DNA of 64,000 nt from JAWPMT01 sp965267435 (GCA_965267435.1 OZ253960.1:806001-870000), one strand, 5' to 3'; counted from the stretch's first letter, positions 32,880 through 42,565 are shown. Notes: generated by a model from the sequence alone, not told the origin. Program-made: numbers and translations.

Positions 32880-35324
32880 CTACTCGCTTCGTAGGATTCG
32901 GGCGGGATTGACAAACGCGGCCTTGATCGACTGGTAACTGATTGTGAGGGCCACAATACCAAATGTGATGAGCCCTCCAAGGAGGAACATTCCAGGCCCC
33001 AGGTCAACACGGAATACAAAATCCGATAGCCAGGTGTCCAATAAGAAGTAGGCGAGAGGCACTGAGATCACAAATGAGATGCCCAATAGAACCGCAAAAC
33101 CTTTGGCCAGCAATGTGATGATGCTGGGAACTGAGGCGCCCAGTACTTTCCGGATCCCGATTTCTTTCATCTTTTGTTCTGCCAGGAACATGATCAGGCC
33201 ATATGAGCCGAGACACGAAATCAAAATCGCCAAAAAGGCGAAGTAGGTGATGATCTTCCCAAGGTTCTCTTCACCTTCATAAGTCGAGTCGATCTGTTCA
33301 TCCAGAAAACGATACTCAAAGGCTTTATCAGGAAAAAACTCGTTCCATTTTGAACGTAGGAACTCAATGGTGTTAGGCAGCTCAGTTGCCTGGACATTCA
33401 CGGACATAGTAGTGAATAGACCGGCATTGACGTCCAGGATCAGCGGGTCGATCGCTCCACGCAAGGACTCAAAGTGAAAGTCCCTGATAACCCCTACGAC
33501 CTGACCTTCCTTTCCCTCGAGGTTCAGACTTTTGCCCAGCGCCTCTTCTGGCGACCCCCAGTTATAGCGGGCGAGTGCCTCTTCGTTGACGATAAAGGCA
33601 TTCGTATGATCCGTACCAAAGGAGCGTGAGAAGTCTCGACCTACCAGCAGTTCCAGTTCATAGTTTTCCAGGAAGTCATAGTCTACAGACAATGATGGAC
33701 TGATGATAGCATCTTCGGCTGTGAATCCGTCAGGGATTACATTGCGCCTGACCGCGCCGAGACCAGGGACGTTGGAGGATAGAGTGCTACTATTGACGCG
33801 CGGATTGGCAGAGATTTCGTCCTCAAGGGTATTGAGCTTCTGACGCAGTTCGGCCGTCATTCCCCCAAATGCATTGTTGAAGTTATTGCTGAAAAGCGGT
33901 ACTGTGATGATCGCATCTTTTTGAAAACCTAGTGGACGGTTCCTGAACAATCCCAATTGGTCGCGGATAACTACCGTGCCGGTAATCAGCACCACGGCAA
34001 TCGTAAACTGGAAGATGACCAACACCTTCCGCAAGGAAAGTCCGCCGGGATTAGTATCGGCAATCCTGCCTTTGAGTACCGCGACGGGCTGAAATCTTGC
34101 GATGTAAATGGCGGGATAGAGCCCAGCCAAAAAGCCCGTTAACAAAAACAAAGCAAAGAAAGCCAACAGGGTGATGGGCGTGAGGAAATCATCAACCTGC
34201 ACTTCTTTCCCCGTAAGTGCATTTACTTCAGGCAACAAATAAGTAGCCAGTCCAAATGCAAGGACAAATGCCAATAGACATACCATCAGCGATTCACCCA
34301 GCAGTTGGGCTACCAACTGGCCACGCCATGCACCCATTACTTTTCTCATACCCACTTCCTTGATCCTTTGCAGCGCTCGGGCAGTTGAAAGGTTGATGAA
34401 ATTGATACAAGCAATGAGTAGTGTCATCAAGCCAATGCCAATAAATAGATATACCTGCGTGATGTCCCCGACAGGTTCGATTTCTGCTCCGAGGTTGCCT
34501 CTGAGACGAATATCCGCGACGCTTTGCAGTATAAACTCCTGGCCTTTCTGCTGATTTTCGGGCATATGTTCCTTGATGAAATCAGGGAATTTTGCGTCGA
34601 CGTGCTGCGGGTTTTGGTTGGGCCGTAGGAGGACATATGTAAAGGAGTGACTTGCCATCCAGTTGTTGTTCAGGTTATTGCGAAGTGACCCAAAAGCGGT
34701 TTCTCCCTCCACGTCAAACATGTTGTCATAGGGCATGATCAGATTAAAATGCCAGTGTGAGTTGGAGGGCATGTCTTTGGCGACTGCCACCACCTTGAAA
34801 GTGTGCTCACCTTCCAATACTAGATACCTCCCAATGGGATTTTCACCCCCGAAATACTTTTGGGCCATCTCCTCATTGATAATGACGGAAAAGGGCTCGT
34901 CGAGGGGATTCTCGGCATTGCCCATGACGATGTCAAAAGTGAATATGTCAAGCAGCGTGCTATCCGCAAAGAACACGCGCTCCTCCTCGAAAGGGAGCTT
35001 GACTTCCCCATTTTCGGGTACTCCGACAGATGCTGATCGACTGAAGAGCCTGCCAGCCATCTCGACCTCCGGAAAGTATTCGGCCAATCGGGGCGCGAGG
35101 GGAGGGGGTGTTCGCGCGATGTTGAAGTCCATGATATTGTACTGGAGACGATAGATCCGGTCGACCTTTTCGTGAAATCGGTCATAGCTCAATTCATCCT
35201 TTACATGCACAAAGAGGATGAGGCAGATGGCCACACCGCCAGTGAGGCCTGTGATATTTATAAAGGAAAAGACTTTGTGCCTGGTAAGGTTTCTCCAGGC
35301 TACTTTGAGATAGTTCCAGAACAT
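32880..35324 (-). CDS. FtsX/MacB-type ABC permease
   Basis: An 814-residue permease with the start at MFWNYLKVAWRNLTRHKVFSF, the usual beginning of this family; the frame extends upstream to 35357 without support. The layout is: first membrane helix, periplasmic MacB-like domain (about 50-260), an FtsX block (about 290-420), a second helix and periplasmic domain, and a last FtsX block (KMKEIGIRKVLGASVPSII). Unlike the permease at 10832, it has no prefix domain and no PadR partner. No ATPase gene is nearby. The nearest upstream gene on this strand is the M48 protease, 167 nt away. Confidence 0.9.
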   Translation of the reverse strand: MFWNYLKVAWRNLTRHKVFSFINITGLTGGVAICLILFVHVKDELSYDRFHEKVDRIYRLQYNIMDFNIARTPPPLAPRLAEYFPEVEMAGRLFSRSASVGVPENGEVKLPFEEERVFFADSTLLDIFTFDIVMGNAENPLDEPFSVIINEEMAQKYFGGENPIGRYLVLEGEHTFKVVAVAKDMPSNSHWHFNLIMPYDNMFDVEGETAFGSLRNNLNNNWMASHSFTYVLLRPNQNPQHVDAKFPDFIKEHMPENQQKGQEFILQSVADIRLRGNLGAEIEPVGDITQVYLFIGIGLMTLLIACINFINLSTARALQRIKEVGMRKVMGAWRGQLVAQLLGESLMVCLLAFVLAFGLATYLLPEVNALTGKEVQVDDFLTPITLLAFFALFLLTGFLAGLYPAIYIARFQPVAVLKGRIADTNPGGLSLRKVLVIFQFTIAVVLITGTVVIRDQLGLFRNRPLGFQKDAIITVPLFSNNFNNAFGGMTAELRQKLNTLEDEISANPRVNSSTLSSNVPGLGAVRRNVIPDGFTAEDAIISPSLSVDYDFLENYELELLVGRDFSRSFGTDHTNAFIVNEEALARYNWGSPEEALGKSLNLEGKEGQVVGVIRDFHFESLRGAIDPLILDVNAGLFTTMSVNVQATELPNTIEFLRSKWNEFFPDKAFEYRFLDEQIDSTYEGEENLGKIITYFAFLAILISCLGSYGLIMFLAEQKMKEIGIRKVLGASVPSIITLLAKGFAVLLGISFVISVPLAYFLLDTWLSDFVFRVDLGPGMFLLGGLITFGIVALTISYQSIKAAFVNPARILRSE

Positions 35325-35461
35325 GTTTTTGACCGTTTTGATGCAAATAAACGGCAACTGACCCTCTGGAAGTTATTTTTTGTGACGAGTGGGGTGCACG
35401 GTATGTGGGGGGAGGGCTGCCTGAAACTTTGCTGTGGCGATGGAGACTGGCCTTTAAACAC

Positions 35462-35491
35462 AAGAGTCTCACCGCTATTGGCGAGACTCTT
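35462..35491 (-). terminator. Hairpin at the M48 protease stop codon
   Basis: Arms 35462-35470 and 35483-35491 form a perfect 9-bp stem (AAGAGTCTC with GAGACTCTT) around 12 nt. On the minus strand it starts with the last base of the protease stop codon. The T run afterwards is weak (TTGTGTTT), so termination may be partial, leaving some read-through to the permease gene. Confidence 0.5.
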
Positions 35492-36420
35492 CAAGTTTGC
35501 TTTATCCTATATCCAAACGGATTTCCTGAATGGGGCAAAGAAGTTGTCAATTGGATAAGATGGTACTTTCCCGTCTCAGGCGCAGGGTACTCTCTGGCCA
35601 GTTGCTTTAGCCTTTCGATCCTTTTGTTCGTGTCTGGGTGTGACTTGAGCCAATCGGAAGAGCGATAGTTGACGGGGTTTAATGACTGCCACCACCGTCT
35701 TCCCCTCATATCAATGCGCTGTAGTGCCGAGGCCAAACCCATTGGGTCTCGGGTGATTTCCGCGGCATCATGGTCGGCGACGAACTCCATCGTCCTGGAG
35801 AGCCCCAACTGCAGGAGGACGTTGAGTGTGGGAGAGAATATCAAGGCCAGTACCGCCAGGAATGAGATGGTCTCTATTCCCATGAGTAGTAATGGCAAAG
35901 TGAAAAGCAGCATGATCCTGCCAACGAAGGACAAGGTGTTTGTCAAATTACCAAAACTGAGAGCGAGGCCCTTGATAAAGAGATCATTGTTTTTGATGTG
36001 ACTGATCTCATGGGCCAGTACGCCTTGTAACTCCCGTTCCCCGAGCATCGCTACCAAGCCTGATGTCATGCCGATAATGGGCCGATCTTTAGACCCCAGC
36101 GCAAAGGCATTGGGAACGTGGTTCCGTACGATGTATAGCTCAGGCGAATAGGTCAGTCCCGCTCTTCGGGCGAGGACGTTCACTGTTTCGTACAACTCGC
36201 TATAGTAGTACCTGTCCAGCTTTCGGGCACCTTGCCACCTTAGGATTTGCTGAGGTGCCATGTTCAGGGAGAAGCTTACCAGGACAGCACCGCCCACCAA
36301 CAAACCCAGTGTGAGGGGCCAGCCCATCCATGCACTTCCGATCACTGCTGCCAGGGCAAATGCTCCGATCAGCAGCGCATATTTCTGAAAATTGTTTCGA
36401 TCTCTATGTTCTGTTGCCAT
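35491..36420 (-). CDS. M48 family metalloprotease, HtpX-like
   Basis: A 309-residue inner-membrane zinc protease. The start at 36420 gives MATEHRDRNNFQKYALLIGA with two N-terminal membrane helices (about 14-52). The zinc motif is H137-E-I-S-H141, and a third ligand glutamate occurs in MEFVADHDAAE (about residue 214). Two more hydrophobic segments lie between about 150 and 205. HtpX-type proteases degrade misfolded membrane proteins under envelope stress. The tail SHPDTNKRIERLKQLA is the usual family ending. It is the first gene of a possible unit with the permease downstream. Confidence 0.9.
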   Translation of the reverse strand: MATEHRDRNNFQKYALLIGAFALAAVIGSAWMGWPLTLGLLVGGAVLVSFSLNMAPQQILRWQGARKLDRYYYSELYETVNVLARRAGLTYSPELYIVRNHVPNAFALGSKDRPIIGMTSGLVAMLGERELQGVLAHEISHIKNNDLFIKGLALSFGNLTNTLSFVGRIMLLFTLPLLLMGIETISFLAVLALIFSPTLNVLLQLGLSRTMEFVADHDAAEITRDPMGLASALQRIDMRGRRWWQSLNPVNYRSSDWLKSHPDTNKRIERLKQLAREYPAPETGKYHLIQLTTSLPHSGNPFGYRIKQT

Positions 36421-36645
36421 AAACGAACAGTTAAAAATTCTCTTTGAATAGGGCAAAAAGAATACCATCCTGGGAGTGTGGAAATTATGGCAGTTTGCTT
36501 GTCAAATTGACAGGAACGCGCTCGGGGGTGGCGACACGCGCCAATTGAAACGACCTTGGGCCCTGGGTGGTCGACTGGTTTCCGTTTTGGTAGGGTGGCG
36601 AACTGTGCCATGAGCGCAATGATGTCAATTTCGTAAATTTCCGTT

Positions 36646-37053
36646 ATGATAAAGAACTACTTTTTTCTCATCGCTGCCCTGTGGGCGTTGCTGGGATCAG
36701 TCGTGCACGCCAGTGTCGGGCACAGTGCTATCCTGACGCAAATTGATCGGCCGGATGTGAACTATGCCGTGTTTTTGTTGCTCCATCAGACCACTTGGTT
36801 CATGGTTTTGTCTGCGGTGCTTTTTGCACTAGGTGCAACTGCACGAAGTAGTTGGAATATTGTCCCTGCCGCCTGGATGATCCTGACTGCCTTTGCCGGT
36901 AACTATGTGATGTACCTGCTGGCAGGTATGGTGAAGAGGAATATTGTGCTAATGGAACTAGTGCCGCAGACCCTTTACGCGGCCATTTATCTGCTGCTGA
37001 TCTATCAGGGGATCAAAAAGGCTGGAGTTCTACGCGCCAATAGTGTTCATTGA
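36646..37053 (+). CDS. Small four-helix membrane protein
   Basis: A 135-residue integral membrane protein with four hydrophobic segments. It begins MIKNYFFLIAALWALLGSVVHASVGH. Residues SVVHASVGH and LLLHQTTW contribute conserved-looking histidines within helices, which might bind metal or heme, but no family is recognised. The C-terminus is basic. It stands alone and is divergent from the M48 protease. Confidence 0.7.
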   Translation: MIKNYFFLIAALWALLGSVVHASVGHSAILTQIDRPDVNYAVFLLLHQTTWFMVLSAVLFALGATARSSWNIVPAAWMILTAFAGNYVMYLLAGMVKRNIVLMELVPQTLYAAIYLLLIYQGIKKAGVLRANSVH

Positions 37054-37374
37054 GGTGGTGGGCACCTAGCCTGTCTCAACAAAAAAAAGCGCTCAGCAGC
37101 GACCGGGGTTGGCCGCCACTTGTACGCCTTGCTTTACACTCACACTTCTAACCCTAATAAAATCTTTTCCAACAAGGTCGAGATGCTCCCTACTTGAGGG
37201 AGATCTGGTTGCGAATGTGTCCCGACCAATCCCGCAAGAAAGGCATATTCTGATTGAGGTCTTGTAACATTTGTTACATACAGGAGAAGCTTGGCAGGGC
37301 TTGCAAGATCAAGGGCGTGTGGCAATGCCTGATACCTGAGTAAGGTTCTGCGATGAAGGAGCGAGGACGTGGGA
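37054..37374. other. Intergenic region rich in inverted repeats
   Basis: No credible gene lies here. Visible structure includes a perfect CTCCCT-acttg-AGGGAG hairpin (37186-37202), which is framed by GGTCG (37176-37180) and CGACC (37223-37227) to give a larger stem. TGTAACA-TT-TGTTACA (37263-37278) is a perfect 7-bp dyad. A minus-strand frame at 37140-37451 crosses the region but looks spurious. Confidence 0.5.
37263..37278. promoter_or_regulatory. Perfect dyad TGTAACA-TT-TGTTACA, possible regulator site
   Basis: A 16-nt perfect palindrome with two central bases, about 97 nt upstream of the promoter at 37375. Its length and spacing fit a homodimeric helix-turn-helix regulator, possibly of the CRP/FNR kind, but no such regulator is in the window. 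Confidence 0.35.
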
Positions 37375-37405
37375 TTTGAAAGGTTTAGCGTAAGCTTTAT
37401 GTTTG
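37375..37405 (+). promoter_or_regulatory. Bacteroidota promoter, full consensus
   Basis: TTTG at 37375-37378 and TATGTTTG at 37398-37405 are spaced by exactly 19 nt, a full match to the Bacteroidota TTTG-N19-TAnnTTTG consensus. It ends 24 nt before the ATG at 37430, giving a short 5' leader. Confidence 0.75.
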
Positions 37406-37429
37406 TTGGCTGCAATCCTACCTTGTGAC

Positions 37430-37885
37430 ATGAAAAATCTGCGATCCACATTCCTTCTAATTCTACTGGTTAGTTCATTTTCTATATACGGTCAGGCGTA
37501 CCACGGCGTAAAATCCTACCCCATTTACAAGCAAGGTGCACAGTTTGTGAAGGGATTGGATGATGAAGGCAAGGAGATCGTGAGGATTGAGTATGATTTG
37601 ATTTTTTCAAATAAGGTGACTTACAGGACCTTGACTTCCGATTGGGAGTACACGATCGTGGGATTTGCGGATGAGGGCGTAAAGGACCTGGACATGAGAG
37701 TGTATGAATACGATGACTTGCTGGAAGAATGGACCCTGGTGCAAGAGGGCAACTCGGAAGACGCCTACACGATCATTAGTTTCCAGCCCACAGTGACGGC
37801 CCAATATCAGATCGAGATCATCGCCACGGAGTTTCATGAGGGGTATTCCGCAGCCAGGTACGGGGTGATCATTTTTCACGATTAG
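37430..37885 (+). CDS. Hypothetical secreted protein
   Basis: A 151-residue exported protein that I do not recognise. The start at 37430 opens a signal peptide (MKNLRSTFLLILLVSSFSIYGQ), and a consensus promoter lies 24 nt upstream. The mature protein is acidic and beta-rich (for example VTYRTLTSDWEYTIVGFADEG and a later TVTAQYQIEIIATEF), with an aspect of a pre-peptidase or C2-like beta sandwich. No cysteines are present in the mature part. It is transcribed alone, and the strong promoter suggests notable expression. Confidence 0.78.
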   Translation: MKNLRSTFLLILLVSSFSIYGQAYHGVKSYPIYKQGAQFVKGLDDEGKEIVRIEYDLIFSNKVTYRTLTSDWEYTIVGFADEGVKDLDMRVYEYDDLLEEWTLVQEGNSEDAYTIISFQPTVTAQYQIEIIATEFHEGYSAARYGVIIFHD

Positions 37886-38045
37886 CAAGGCTGATTGCTA
37901 GGAGCGTAGAGCGATAGTGCGAGACTCGTTTTGGTTATCTAACCTTTACAAGGCACAGTTCGTCTGGAACAGCTGGTCACCGATGGCGTGCATTCGTACA
38001 TAAACCCGGGTCACGATCATTTTTCATGGATTCAGCATTTCACGC

Positions 38046-38600
38046 ATGCGGATAATTATTCTAATCATTGGTGGTCTTACGTGCTTTACCATTTATGCAC
38101 AGGACACCATCAAATCTACGAACGACTTGGCGTTTTTAGTGGGAGAGTGGGAGGTGCTACGCACTTACGGTCCGCAGTCCGAAACGCCCAGGGACATGAG
38201 CGGCACGCTGTCGTGTGAGGAGACGATGGATGGCACGTTCATTCATTGCATCTACGAGATGGAGCGACCGGGGAAGATCAGAGGACTTGATGTCGTCTAC
38301 TTCAACTACAACTCCATTTATGATACCTACGAGAGTCTATGGCTAAGTTCGACCTGGCCTATCAAGGTGCTCATGCAGGGGACGCTAGAAGAGGGAGGAG
38401 ATAATCTTGTATTGCGAACCTCGGCGCAGTTCCAGATCGAGAATGGTGTCACTGAGTACGTCAAAGGGGAGTTGGTGACCAATGGTGCTACAATGGATCT
38501 CGGTTCATTCACGCGACAGACGATGATCAGAACCTCCGAATATGAGGAAGGAGAGTGGTACCACCACATGACGGAGGTAGCTACACGGACCGATAAGTAG
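38046..38600 (+). CDS. DUF1579-like secreted protein
   Basis: A 184-residue exported protein (signal peptide MRIIILIIGGLTCFTIYAQ). The motif L-A-F-L-V-G-E-W-E-V near the start of the mature part, followed by alternating beta strands, is the pattern of DUF1579-type lipocalin-like barrels. The fold can bind a small hydrophobic ligand, but the function is not known. Two cysteines (C56 and C67, in LSCEET and IHCIYE) could pair. It is a single gene. Confidence 0.8.
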   Translation: MRIIILIIGGLTCFTIYAQDTIKSTNDLAFLVGEWEVLRTYGPQSETPRDMSGTLSCEETMDGTFIHCIYEMERPGKIRGLDVVYFNYNSIYDTYESLWLSSTWPIKVLMQGTLEEGGDNLVLRTSAQFQIENGVTEYVKGELVTNGATMDLGSFTRQTMIRTSEYEEGEWYHHMTEVATRTDK

Positions 38601-38717
38601 CTCCACAGCCCTTCAGGGACCCTGTACAGCTTATGTTACTTGGATGTAGTCAAAGAATGATTAGATTAGGATTCTCTTAACGGCCCGTTTTCGATTCCTA
38701 ACCTAAGACTTTTTGAT

Positions 38718-39614
38718 ATGCTCAGATACCGAGCGGATGTGAGGTCCGTCTTTTTCATGCTATTTACGATGGCCCTTCTTATTTTCCTTTGGAACAGCTG
38801 GTCTACATTACCATTGGTAGTATTCATTGTCCTCTATGCCTTTTTGCTGCTCTTTGCAGTCACCGCCTCCGTGATCACTCACAATCATCAACACTTATCC
38901 ATCTGGGAGAACAAGTGGATGAATGTCTTGACAGACAACTGGCTCACGATCTTCTATGGGTTTCCGATTTTTGGGTGGATCCCCACGCACAATATCAATC
39001 ATCACAAGTACATCAATACGGAGCCAGACTATACCAAGACCTACAGGTACTCAGAAAAGAACAATCTTTTGACATTGCTTACTTACCCCTCTATCAGCGG
39101 GTTCTTTCAGCAGAAGGCAATCAAGGAGTATCTGAAGAGCCTGAAGACAAAGGATAGAGAGAGGTACTATCTGAGTTGGCTACAGATCCTGGTGCTGGTG
39201 ACCTGGATTTTAGCAGCGCTTGCCATCAATTGGAAGAACGCCTTGGTTTTCATCATCATCCCACAGCAAGTATCGATGTTTGCCGTCCTCATCTTCAACT
39301 ATGTGCAGCACGTCCACGCGGATGAGGAGGATGACTACAATCACTCCAGGAACTTCCTGAGCCCAATAATGAACTTCTTTTGGCTGAACAACGGGTATCA
39401 CACAGCACACCACATCAAGACCTACAAGCATTGGAGTGAGCTTCCGGCAGTGCATAGAGAGATAGAGGACAAGATCGATCCTGTTCTCAACGAGAAGAGC
39501 TTCGCGTGGTACCTAATAAGGAATTATGTGCTTGGTATTTTCTTCGTTTCCATGCGGACAGTCTCACTTCGACAGGTGAGAATGCAGAAGCAGGTAAAGG
39601 TCCACGTGCCTTGA
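38718..39614 (+). CDS. Fatty acid desaturase family protein
   Basis: A 298-residue membrane di-iron enzyme that would introduce a double bond into a lipid acyl chain, or hydroxylate a related substrate. Three histidine boxes are present: H-N-H-Q-H (about 54-58), H-N-I-N-H-H (about 95-100) and H-T-A-H-H (about 232-236). Hydrophobic helices lie at about 10-50 and 150-200. The short form, without cytochrome b5 fusion, is common in Bacteroidota and suggests membrane-fluidity control. It converges on the FG-GAP lipoprotein gene. Confidence 0.9.
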   Translation: MLRYRADVRSVFFMLFTMALLIFLWNSWSTLPLVVFIVLYAFLLLFAVTASVITHNHQHLSIWENKWMNVLTDNWLTIFYGFPIFGWIPTHNINHHKYINTEPDYTKTYRYSEKNNLLTLLTYPSISGFFQQKAIKEYLKSLKTKDRERYYLSWLQILVLVTWILAALAINWKNALVFIIIPQQVSMFAVLIFNYVQHVHADEEDDYNHSRNFLSPIMNFFWLNNGYHTAHHIKTYKHWSELPAVHREIEDKIDPVLNEKSFAWYLIRNYVLGIFFVSMRTVSLRQVRMQKQVKVHVP

Positions 39615-39642
39615 TTGCTTATGACATCGAAACCCTAGTCTG

Positions 39643-41127
39643 TCACTCTGTTCCCGTAAACCGCCCGCTACCGTCATTGAGGTAAATGAAGAAGTCGGCC
39701 GTCGAACCACCTGGAATGCCTTCCAACCCCTGGTGGTTGTTCAGGAACAGGTCGATGTCGCCATCTCCATCAATGTCACCCGTAGCGCCTCCATGGGTGA
39801 AGGCCGCCACGCTTCCTACGTTTCCTGAGCTATTTGTGAGTCCGTCCAGAGATGAGAGCAGCAGCGTGTTGGGATAGCCTGGGAAGGGCATGCCATCCCA
39901 GCCATGATCCGCGATAAACACGTCATCCTCGCCATTACCATCAAAATCGCCCACCAGCCATTGCCTCCCGTGTACAAGGTCCGGCGCAGTACCGGTGATA
40001 TAACCGGTGGCCTCAGCGAATTGGCCCTCACCGTTGTTGATAAATGCATAGATCGGCTCAGGAACTGCGCCAGGGGGAGCAATGGCACCAGAGCCTATGA
40101 CATCCAGAAAGCCATCGTGATCAATATCGATGAGTGCGCCATTCTTGAAGCGAATCTCGTCGAATGGATCTTCATTGCCGTTGCCATTGAAGATCACCTC
40201 AAGCGAGACATCTGTACCGTCACTATGGTTGAGGAAGGTTGGCCATCGGCCGTCGGCAAATCCATTAGGTGCCACTAGGTCATCGTCACCATCGCTGTCT
40301 ACGTCGCCGACGAAAATATCAAGCGCGTAGCGGTCGAGATAGCGTTCGGACTCGTTGCCGGAAGGATCCCATACGAGTAAATCACTGGTGTATGCACCGA
40401 AGCTACTATTGTCATTCATTTGGATCGTGGCCCTGGAAAAATTGGCTGAACCATCATTCAAGTAGATGTATCCACCGACGAAAGCCTCCGCAGCCAATTC
40501 CTCCTCCCCAAGTCCGGCACCTGTTGTGACGAAATCCAGGTGACCATCTTTGTTGAGGTCACCCACTCGCATCCATTCTATCCATCCTTGGGGAAACAGA
40601 TTGTCAGCCACTTGGCCTGAGGCGTCGGTGAAGGTATTGTCACCATTGTTGAGGTACAGGTGTATCTGCGCCGATTCCGAAAAGGTGGCTTCTCGCCCAT
40701 CAATGGTACTCGAAAGAATATCGATACGACCATCTTCGTTAAAATCGCCATCAATGATATTGACAGTTTGTCCACTACTTCCCTGGTAACGGGTTGGGAA
40801 GGCGTTCGCCTTGAGTTCGAAAAATCCGCTGCCATCATTGATGAGCAGCATGTCTGCCGATGGTCCATTCGCTGGGCCGAGGATGATGTCAACGTCACCA
40901 TCGCCGTCAGTGTCCGCCATATGAGATGCTGTGTAAGATTCCTGGTCGATAATAGCTTGCGGCAGGCGGTTGTCAACAGGATTCATGGAGCCGTTATTTC
41001 CGCCGTCGCCGTCGCCGTCGTTGCCACCATCTCCGCCGGCCATGGGTTCGTCGCCGCCGCAGTAAGCCAGGGTCAGCAATAGAAGAAGGGCAAAAGGCAG
41101 TCTGATCTTGCTAAAAAATTGTCTCAT
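39643..41127 (-). CDS. FG-GAP/VCBS repeat lipoprotein
   Basis: A 494-residue surface lipoprotein. The signal ends in the lipobox L-A-Y-C (residue 23), followed by a Gly/Asp/Asn-rich linker (GGDGGNDGDGDGGNNG, coded by a GTC-rich simple repeat at 41005-41040). Seven or so FG-GAP/VCBS repeats follow, with calcium loops such as DTDGDGDVDIILG and DFNEDGRIDIL, forming a beta-propeller. It is intact, in contrast with the frameshifted relative at 13908. Surface anchoring suggests adhesion or polysaccharide contact. No T9SS sorting domain is seen. Confidence 0.88.
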   Translation of the reverse strand: MRQFFSKIRLPFALLLLLTLAYCGGDEPMAGGDGGNDGDGDGGNNGSMNPVDNRLPQAIIDQESYTASHMADTDGDGDVDIILGPANGPSADMLLINDGSGFFELKANAFPTRYQGSSGQTVNIIDGDFNEDGRIDILSSTIDGREATFSESAQIHLYLNNGDNTFTDASGQVADNLFPQGWIEWMRVGDLNKDGHLDFVTTGAGLGEEELAAEAFVGGYIYLNDGSANFSRATIQMNDNSSFGAYTSDLLVWDPSGNESERYLDRYALDIFVGDVDSDGDDDLVAPNGFADGRWPTFLNHSDGTDVSLEVIFNGNGNEDPFDEIRFKNGALIDIDHDGFLDVIGSGAIAPPGAVPEPIYAFINNGEGQFAEATGYITGTAPDLVHGRQWLVGDFDGNGEDDVFIADHGWDGMPFPGYPNTLLLSSLDGLTNSSGNVGSVAAFTHGGATGDIDGDGDIDLFLNNHQGLEGIPGGSTADFFIYLNDGSGRFTGTE

Positions 41128-41421
41128 TGTTTGGGTGCGTTTGTTGTCCTATTGATCGTTGGAAGCGGGGCCAGGCGCGGGATCAACACTGGACAGGTAA
41201 TGATCTAATGTATGGATTTTCACGCTATCATACAACGATTGAACAGGAGGTTTGGTCGTGGCAGACAGCGGGTTCAGGCGCGAGTTTCAGTGTGTGATTT
41301 TCAAGGCGGACGGCGGCCTGGAGTGGTTATGATGAATTGTTCATGGAGCGGAGAGTTTTACCGATTTGATTGGCTAACTTCCTACAGCTGAAAACAAGAA
41401 CTTGGTCCTAGACGCTATCCA
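41128..41421. other. Intergenic region between divergent genes
   Basis: About 294 nt between the divergent FG-GAP lipoprotein and VOC genes. I see no open frame of weight and no strong hairpin. It must contain promoters for both, but none matches the consensus well. Confidence 0.4.
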
Positions 41422-41808
41422 ATGAACGAACCACCAATCCTGGGTCTCCGAACCTGTATCTATAAAGTGGGGAATCTAAACGAAGCCCGCGACTGGTACG
41501 CCAAGGCTTTTGCCATAGCTCCGTATTTTGATGAGCCCTTTTATGTGGGCTTCAACATTCAGGGATATGAGTTAGGGCTGCTGCCGGAAGAGGAGGCCAC
41601 CACCGACAAACCTGCCACTGTACTGACTTACTGGGGGGTGAATGATATCCATAGCGAGTACAAGAGATTTCTGTCCCTCGGTGCCACTTATCATGAGGAA
41701 CCGACCAACGTAGGTGGAGAGCTGATGGTAGCGACGGTCAAGGATCCTTATGGCAATATCATCGGGCTGATCTACAATCCGCATTTCGAGCTGCCACCGA
41801 ACGGTTGA
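41422..41808 (+). CDS. VOC family protein
   Basis: A 128-residue protein of the vicinal oxygen chelate fold. The first unit is G-L-R-T-C-I-Y-K-V-G-N-L-N-E-A-R-D-W-Y, and the second has LTYWGVNDIHSEYKRFLSLGA and the usual end VKDPYGNIIGLIYNP. Candidate metal ligands are the terminal His and Glu. Most such proteins bind or convert small molecules such as lactoylglutathione or antibiotics; the target here is unknown. Confidence 0.88.
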   Translation: MNEPPILGLRTCIYKVGNLNEARDWYAKAFAIAPYFDEPFYVGFNIQGYELGLLPEEEATTDKPATVLTYWGVNDIHSEYKRFLSLGATYHEEPTNVGGELMVATVKDPYGNIIGLIYNPHFELPPNG

Positions 41809-41911
41809 TTGTTGATTTAGTATTTGGGATTGTTCATTCAAGATTATAGAATCACTATTGTTGATTTCTGATTTAGGGCCTGTAGTTTGATTGTGTTTAA
41901 ATTGGGAGCAG

Positions 41912-42457
41912 ATGGCAGACACGAAGACATGGGTTGATTTGGTTGACACCGCTGTGAAGATTGGGCTGGGCGCGCTCATTGGTGGCCTGACAGGTGCGTG
42001 GCTTGCCAGGATCAACAACCGGCATGCCATCACCATGAGCGATCGAGAGCACAAGAGAAAGATACTTGAGCAGGTGCTGGAGTTGACTGATGCTTTTAGT
42101 CAATCCGTCACGGTCTTCTGGGCCAATCGGATCAATGCAGCGTATAAAATGGAGAAGGGCGAAACGCTGGATGACGAAGAGGTCCGAAAACTAAAGACAC
42201 AAGAGAATCAGCTCTTCAATGATTTCACCATCATCAATACGTGCCGGGCAAAGCTTTTGCTCATAGGCGCGAAGGGGGCCGAGGCGAAACTGGGAGCTTA
42301 TCGCGAACCGATCGACCAGTTTTTTAGATTGGCGGATATAGACAATCCCGAGTGTACCGAAGCGAAGCTGGAGGAACTGCGCGACCAGATTTCGAATGCC
42401 CGACGTGCTTTCTACGAGAGCCTCAATCAAGAATACGAGAAGAAACCCGATTCGTGA
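41912..42457 (+). CDS. Hypothetical protein with one N-terminal membrane helix
   Basis: A 181-residue protein. The start at 41912 is preferred because GGGAG lies 4-8 nt upstream. One hydrophobic segment at about 10-35 (TAVKIGLGALIGGLTGAWLA) is followed by a helical cytoplasmic or periplasmic domain rich in Glu and Lys, including HKRKILEQVLELTDAF and a coiled-coil-like KLKTQENQLFNDF. The family is not recognised. The AT-rich gap before it contains repeated gatttagg/gattgtt words. Confidence 0.72.
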   Translation: MADTKTWVDLVDTAVKIGLGALIGGLTGAWLARINNRHAITMSDREHKRKILEQVLELTDAFSQSVTVFWANRINAAYKMEKGETLDDEEVRKLKTQENQLFNDFTIINTCRAKLLLIGAKGAEAKLGAYREPIDQFFRLADIDNPECTEAKLEELRDQISNARRAFYESLNQEYEKKPDS

Positions 42458-42565
42458 TCGGTAGCGATAAATGGAACGTCTAAAGGGTCGACTATGTCAG
42501 TAATTCATATCAAATGGCACATACCCACCAATGTCTATCACTCCTCAAACTTCCATCTTTGACTT

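Noticed and set aside
37140..37451. Minus-strand frame of 103 codons in the gap before 37430
   Set aside because: It crosses hairpins, a dyad and a consensus promoter, overlaps the start of the next gene, and has no recognisable domain.
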